Source of the DNA: Rhodosalinus sp041365695 | GTDB taxonomy: Bacteria > Pseudomonadota > Alphaproteobacteria > Rhodobacterales > Rhodobacteraceae | Direction: 5' to 3' | NCBI RefSeq assembly: GCF_041365695.1 | Contig: NZ_JBGFSJ010000005.1 | Span: 248,001 to 312,000 of the forward strand | DNA length: 64,000 bases | Shown here: in pieces, positions 62,375-64,000 of the stretch | Layout of the letters: each line of letters opens with the position of its first letter | Numbering within the stretch: the first letter of the stretch is position 1 | The notes under the pieces: generated by a model | Databases searched by the model: none | What the model was told of the DNA's origin: nothing | What the model saw: the letters and a program-made list of their open reading frames with translations, nothing else | Made by a program: the position numbers and the translations under genes

Positions 62375-63094
62375 TCAGAAGGGCAGCATCGCGCCAAGGG
62401 CCTGTTGGCCGTAGCGCGGCTGCTGCATGTCGGTGATCTGGCCCCGTCCCCCGTAGGAGATCCGCGCCGCGGCGATTTTGTCGTAGGTGATCTCGTTGCG
62501 GCGGGAGATGTCGCCGGGGCGGACGTAACCCGTGACAAGAAGTTCGCGCAGTTCGAAGTTGACACGCACCTCCTGGCTGCCGCGGATGGCGAGCACACCG
62601 CTTGGAAGAACATCGGTCACGGTAGCGGCGACGCGAAGCGTCAGCTCTTCCGAGCGGCGGACCGATCCGTCGCCTTGGGCGTTGCTCGAACTGCCGAGAT
62701 CGATGGCGTTGCCCATCGAGGCGCCGTCGGGAAGGCTTCGATCGATCCGCTGCGGCAAGCCGAAGAGCTGCGGGATCTGAAGGCTCTCGGAGCCCGAACG
62801 GCTGCGCTCGGTCGAATTGGAAATCGCCGCGCTCTCGTCGATCTCGATCACGACGGTCAGGATGTCGCCACGCTCCAGGGCACGGCGGTCGCCCAGAAGT
62901 GACCGGCGCCCGTCCGACCAGAGCGAGGCGCCGGCCGTCTCTCCGCGCCGGTCCACACTGTCGGGCAGGCCGGGCGACAGCATGGCGAAATGTTCCGCGC
63001 CCTGCATCGCCGGCGAGAAGTCGGGCGCCCGCCCGACGGGCGTGGTGCTGCAGGCGGCCAGAAGGCAGGGCAGAAGGGCTGCAAGGCATCTCAT
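62375..63094 (-). CDS. flgH: Flagellar L-ring lipoprotein FlgH
   Basis: 239 residues. Lipobox LPCLLAACS (C15), then FlgH motifs: SLWSDGRRSLLGDRRALERGDILTVVIEIDESA, LRVAATVTDVLPSGVLAIRGSQEV and GYVRPGDISRRNEI. Outer-membrane ring around the rod. Downstream of flgA with a 6-bp gap. Confidence 0.95.
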   Translation of the reverse strand: MRCLAALLPCLLAACSTTPVGRAPDFSPAMQGAEHFAMLSPGLPDSVDRRGETAGASLWSDGRRSLLGDRRALERGDILTVVIEIDESAAISNSTERSRSGSESLQIPQLFGLPQRIDRSLPDGASMGNAIDLGSSSNAQGDGSVRRSEELTLRVAATVTDVLPSGVLAIRGSQEVRVNFELRELLVTGYVRPGDISRRNEITYDKIAAARISYGGRGQITDMQQPRYGQQALGAMLPF

Positions 63095-63100
63095 GGCGCG

Positions 63101-63526
63101 TCACCGATCCACGTGAACGCTGCCATCGGCGCGAACGACGGCGTGCAGGCTCGTGCGGGACGAGAGGTTCATGACGCGTATGCGCTCGCCCGCGCCGCCG
63201 CGCTCGAGCGCGCGTGCCTCCGCCGTGATCGCAAGCGCACCGTAGACGTAGCTTACGGTCACGATCTGATTCCTTTCGACAAGCGCGGGCGGTCCCACGG
63301 CCCCTGCCCGGATCGGACGACCGGCGTAAAGGGCGACGCGCGCCTCGAGGCCCACCGCCTCGGACGGGTGCACGAGCGCGCCGGGGATGTCCGCGGCCTT
63401 CACGGAGACATCGCTCGGAAGGATAACCTCGCGCGGCCGGATCGTGCGATTGGCGACCAGCGCGTCGGCCGCGGCGAGTTCTGCCGCAGCGACGATAGCC
63501 GGGACCAGCAGGAACGCGGCCCTCAT
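63101..63526 (-). CDS. flgA: Flagellar P-ring assembly chaperone FlgA
   Basis: 141 residues. Signal peptide (LLVPAIVAAAELAAADA) and a SAF/FlgA domain (LVANRTIRPREVILPSDVSVKAADIPGA, PIRAGAVGPPALVERNQIVTV). Helps FlgI polymerise in the periplasm. Shorter than enteric FlgA (219 aa), as usual in this group. Start overlaps the flgG stop by one base. Confidence 0.92.
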   Translation of the reverse strand: MRAAFLLVPAIVAAAELAAADALVANRTIRPREVILPSDVSVKAADIPGALVHPSEAVGLEARVALYAGRPIRAGAVGPPALVERNQIVTVSYVYGALAITAEARALERGGAGERIRVMNLSSRTSLHAVVRADGSVHVDR

Positions 63527-64000
63527 CAGCGCACCTGGGTGGTCGCGCCGAGCATCTGGTCGGCGGCGGTGATGACCTTCGCGTTGAGTTCGTAGGCCCG
63601 CTGCGCCTCGATCAGTTCGGTCACCTCGCGCACGGCGTCCACCGAACTCTCCTCCAGGTAGCCCTGGCGCAACGTGCCGAGCCCGTCTTCGCCGGGTCCA
63701 CCCGGCAGCGCCGGTCCGGAGGCCTCCGTCTCGGTGAAGAGGTTCGCGCCGATCGCTTCGAGGCCCTTGGGATTCGTGAAGCCCGCGAGGACGAGCTGGC
63801 CGAGCTGCTGCGCGGCGACCGCGTCGTTGAAGTAGGCATAGACCTCGCCGGCCGGGTTCACCGAAATCGATCTGGCGTCCGCCGGGATCACGATCTCGGG
63901 CGCGACCGGGTGGCCGTCCGCGGTGACGATGAGGCCTTCGGCATTCCGTTTCAGCCCGCCGTCGCGCGTATAGGCGGGCTGTCCCGAGGGCAGGGTCACT
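63526..64000 (-). CDS. flgG: Flagellar distal-rod protein FlgG, partial
   Basis: C-terminal ~158 residues; the start lies beyond the right edge. YTRDGGLKRNAEGLIVTADGHPV and the closing EVTELIEAQRAYELNAKVITAADQML are FlgG/FlgF-type; the final helix and length to the end fit FlgG. The GTG near 63999 is an internal valine codon, not a start. Confidence 0.9.
   Translation of the reverse strand, partial: VTLPSGQPAYTRDGGLKRNAEGLIVTADGHPVAPEIVIPADARSISVNPAGEVYAYFNDAVAAQQLGQLVLAGFTNPKGLEAIGANLFTETEASGPALPGGPGEDGLGTLRQGYLEESSVDAVREVTELIEAQRAYELNAKVITAADQMLGATTQVR

Noticed and set aside
1..64000. tRNA, rRNA, CRISPR, insertion sequences, toxin-antitoxin or defence genes
   Set aside because: None seen: no cloverleaf with CCA ends, no regularly spaced repeats, no transposase or integrase motifs.

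Overview
The window is a high-GC, densely packed alphaproteobacterial chromosome segment. Gene content and order point to Rhodobacterales (Rhodobacteraceae, roseobacter/Rhodobacter-type): hemJ-rho-mnmE-mnmG-rsmG-parA-parB running one way, maf-aroE-coaE-dnaQ the other, a TIM44-like/MltA/Smr cluster beside secB and fxsA, and a single-locus flagellar set in the alphaproteobacterial order. This is inferred from family knowledge; no database search was possible. I see no rRNA, tRNA, CRISPR, insertion sequence or prophage.

Layout. 1-6074: a heterodimer-type pair of exporter half-transporters (left one cut by the window edge), then cca, a CoA-pyrophosphatase-like Nudix gene and hslO (Hsp33), all on the minus strand and tightly spaced or overlapping. 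6.1-17.5 kb: mixed single genes: a second Nudix gene, a receiver-PP2C response regulator divergent from an orphan Hpt protein, ilvA, an NSS-family transporter, argG, an exported MsrA, a PfkB sugar kinase, a YrbL-like protein and mutS. 17.5-21.8 kb: grpE and hrcA (minus), then the overlapping chain rph-rdgB-hemW (plus).

21.8-32.3 kb looks like the replication-origin neighbourhood. parB, parA, rsmG, mnmG, mnmE, rho and hemJ all read leftward, while maf, aroE, coaE and dnaQ read rightward. The ~410-bp gap between the two arms holds all-A/T stretches and near-consensus DnaA boxes, so I propose it as oriC. Two perfect 16-bp parS sites lie inside the first codons of rsmG and mnmG, 3-5 kb away.

32.3-41.8 kb: secB, fxsA, the TIM44-like/mltA/smr run, an MFS transporter, a class-I cytochrome c, and a small exopolysaccharide group (Wza-like export lipoprotein with an apparent 3' frameshift, sugar transferase, FlaA1/CapD-type nucleotide-sugar enzyme).

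42.1-64 kb: a flagellar cluster of about 20 genes in four transcription blocks: motB-flgE-flgK-flgL-flgI (plus), fliF-fliH-fliN-fliP (minus), fliL-(unknown)-motE-motA-(792-aa periplasmic protein)-sltF-like-flhA-fliR-flhB-fliJ-like (plus), and flgG-flgA-flgH-fliL2 (minus, cut by the right edge). CtrA-like boxes (TTAA-N7-TTAA with one mismatch) lie in front of flgE, between fliF and fliL, and in the exopolysaccharide divergent promoter, suggesting CtrA control of motility and surface polysaccharide. The least understood parts are the 792-aa periplasmic protein, two small coiled-coil proteins of the flagellar cluster, the NPTR form of the FlhB cleavage motif, and the receiver-PP2C/Hpt pair.
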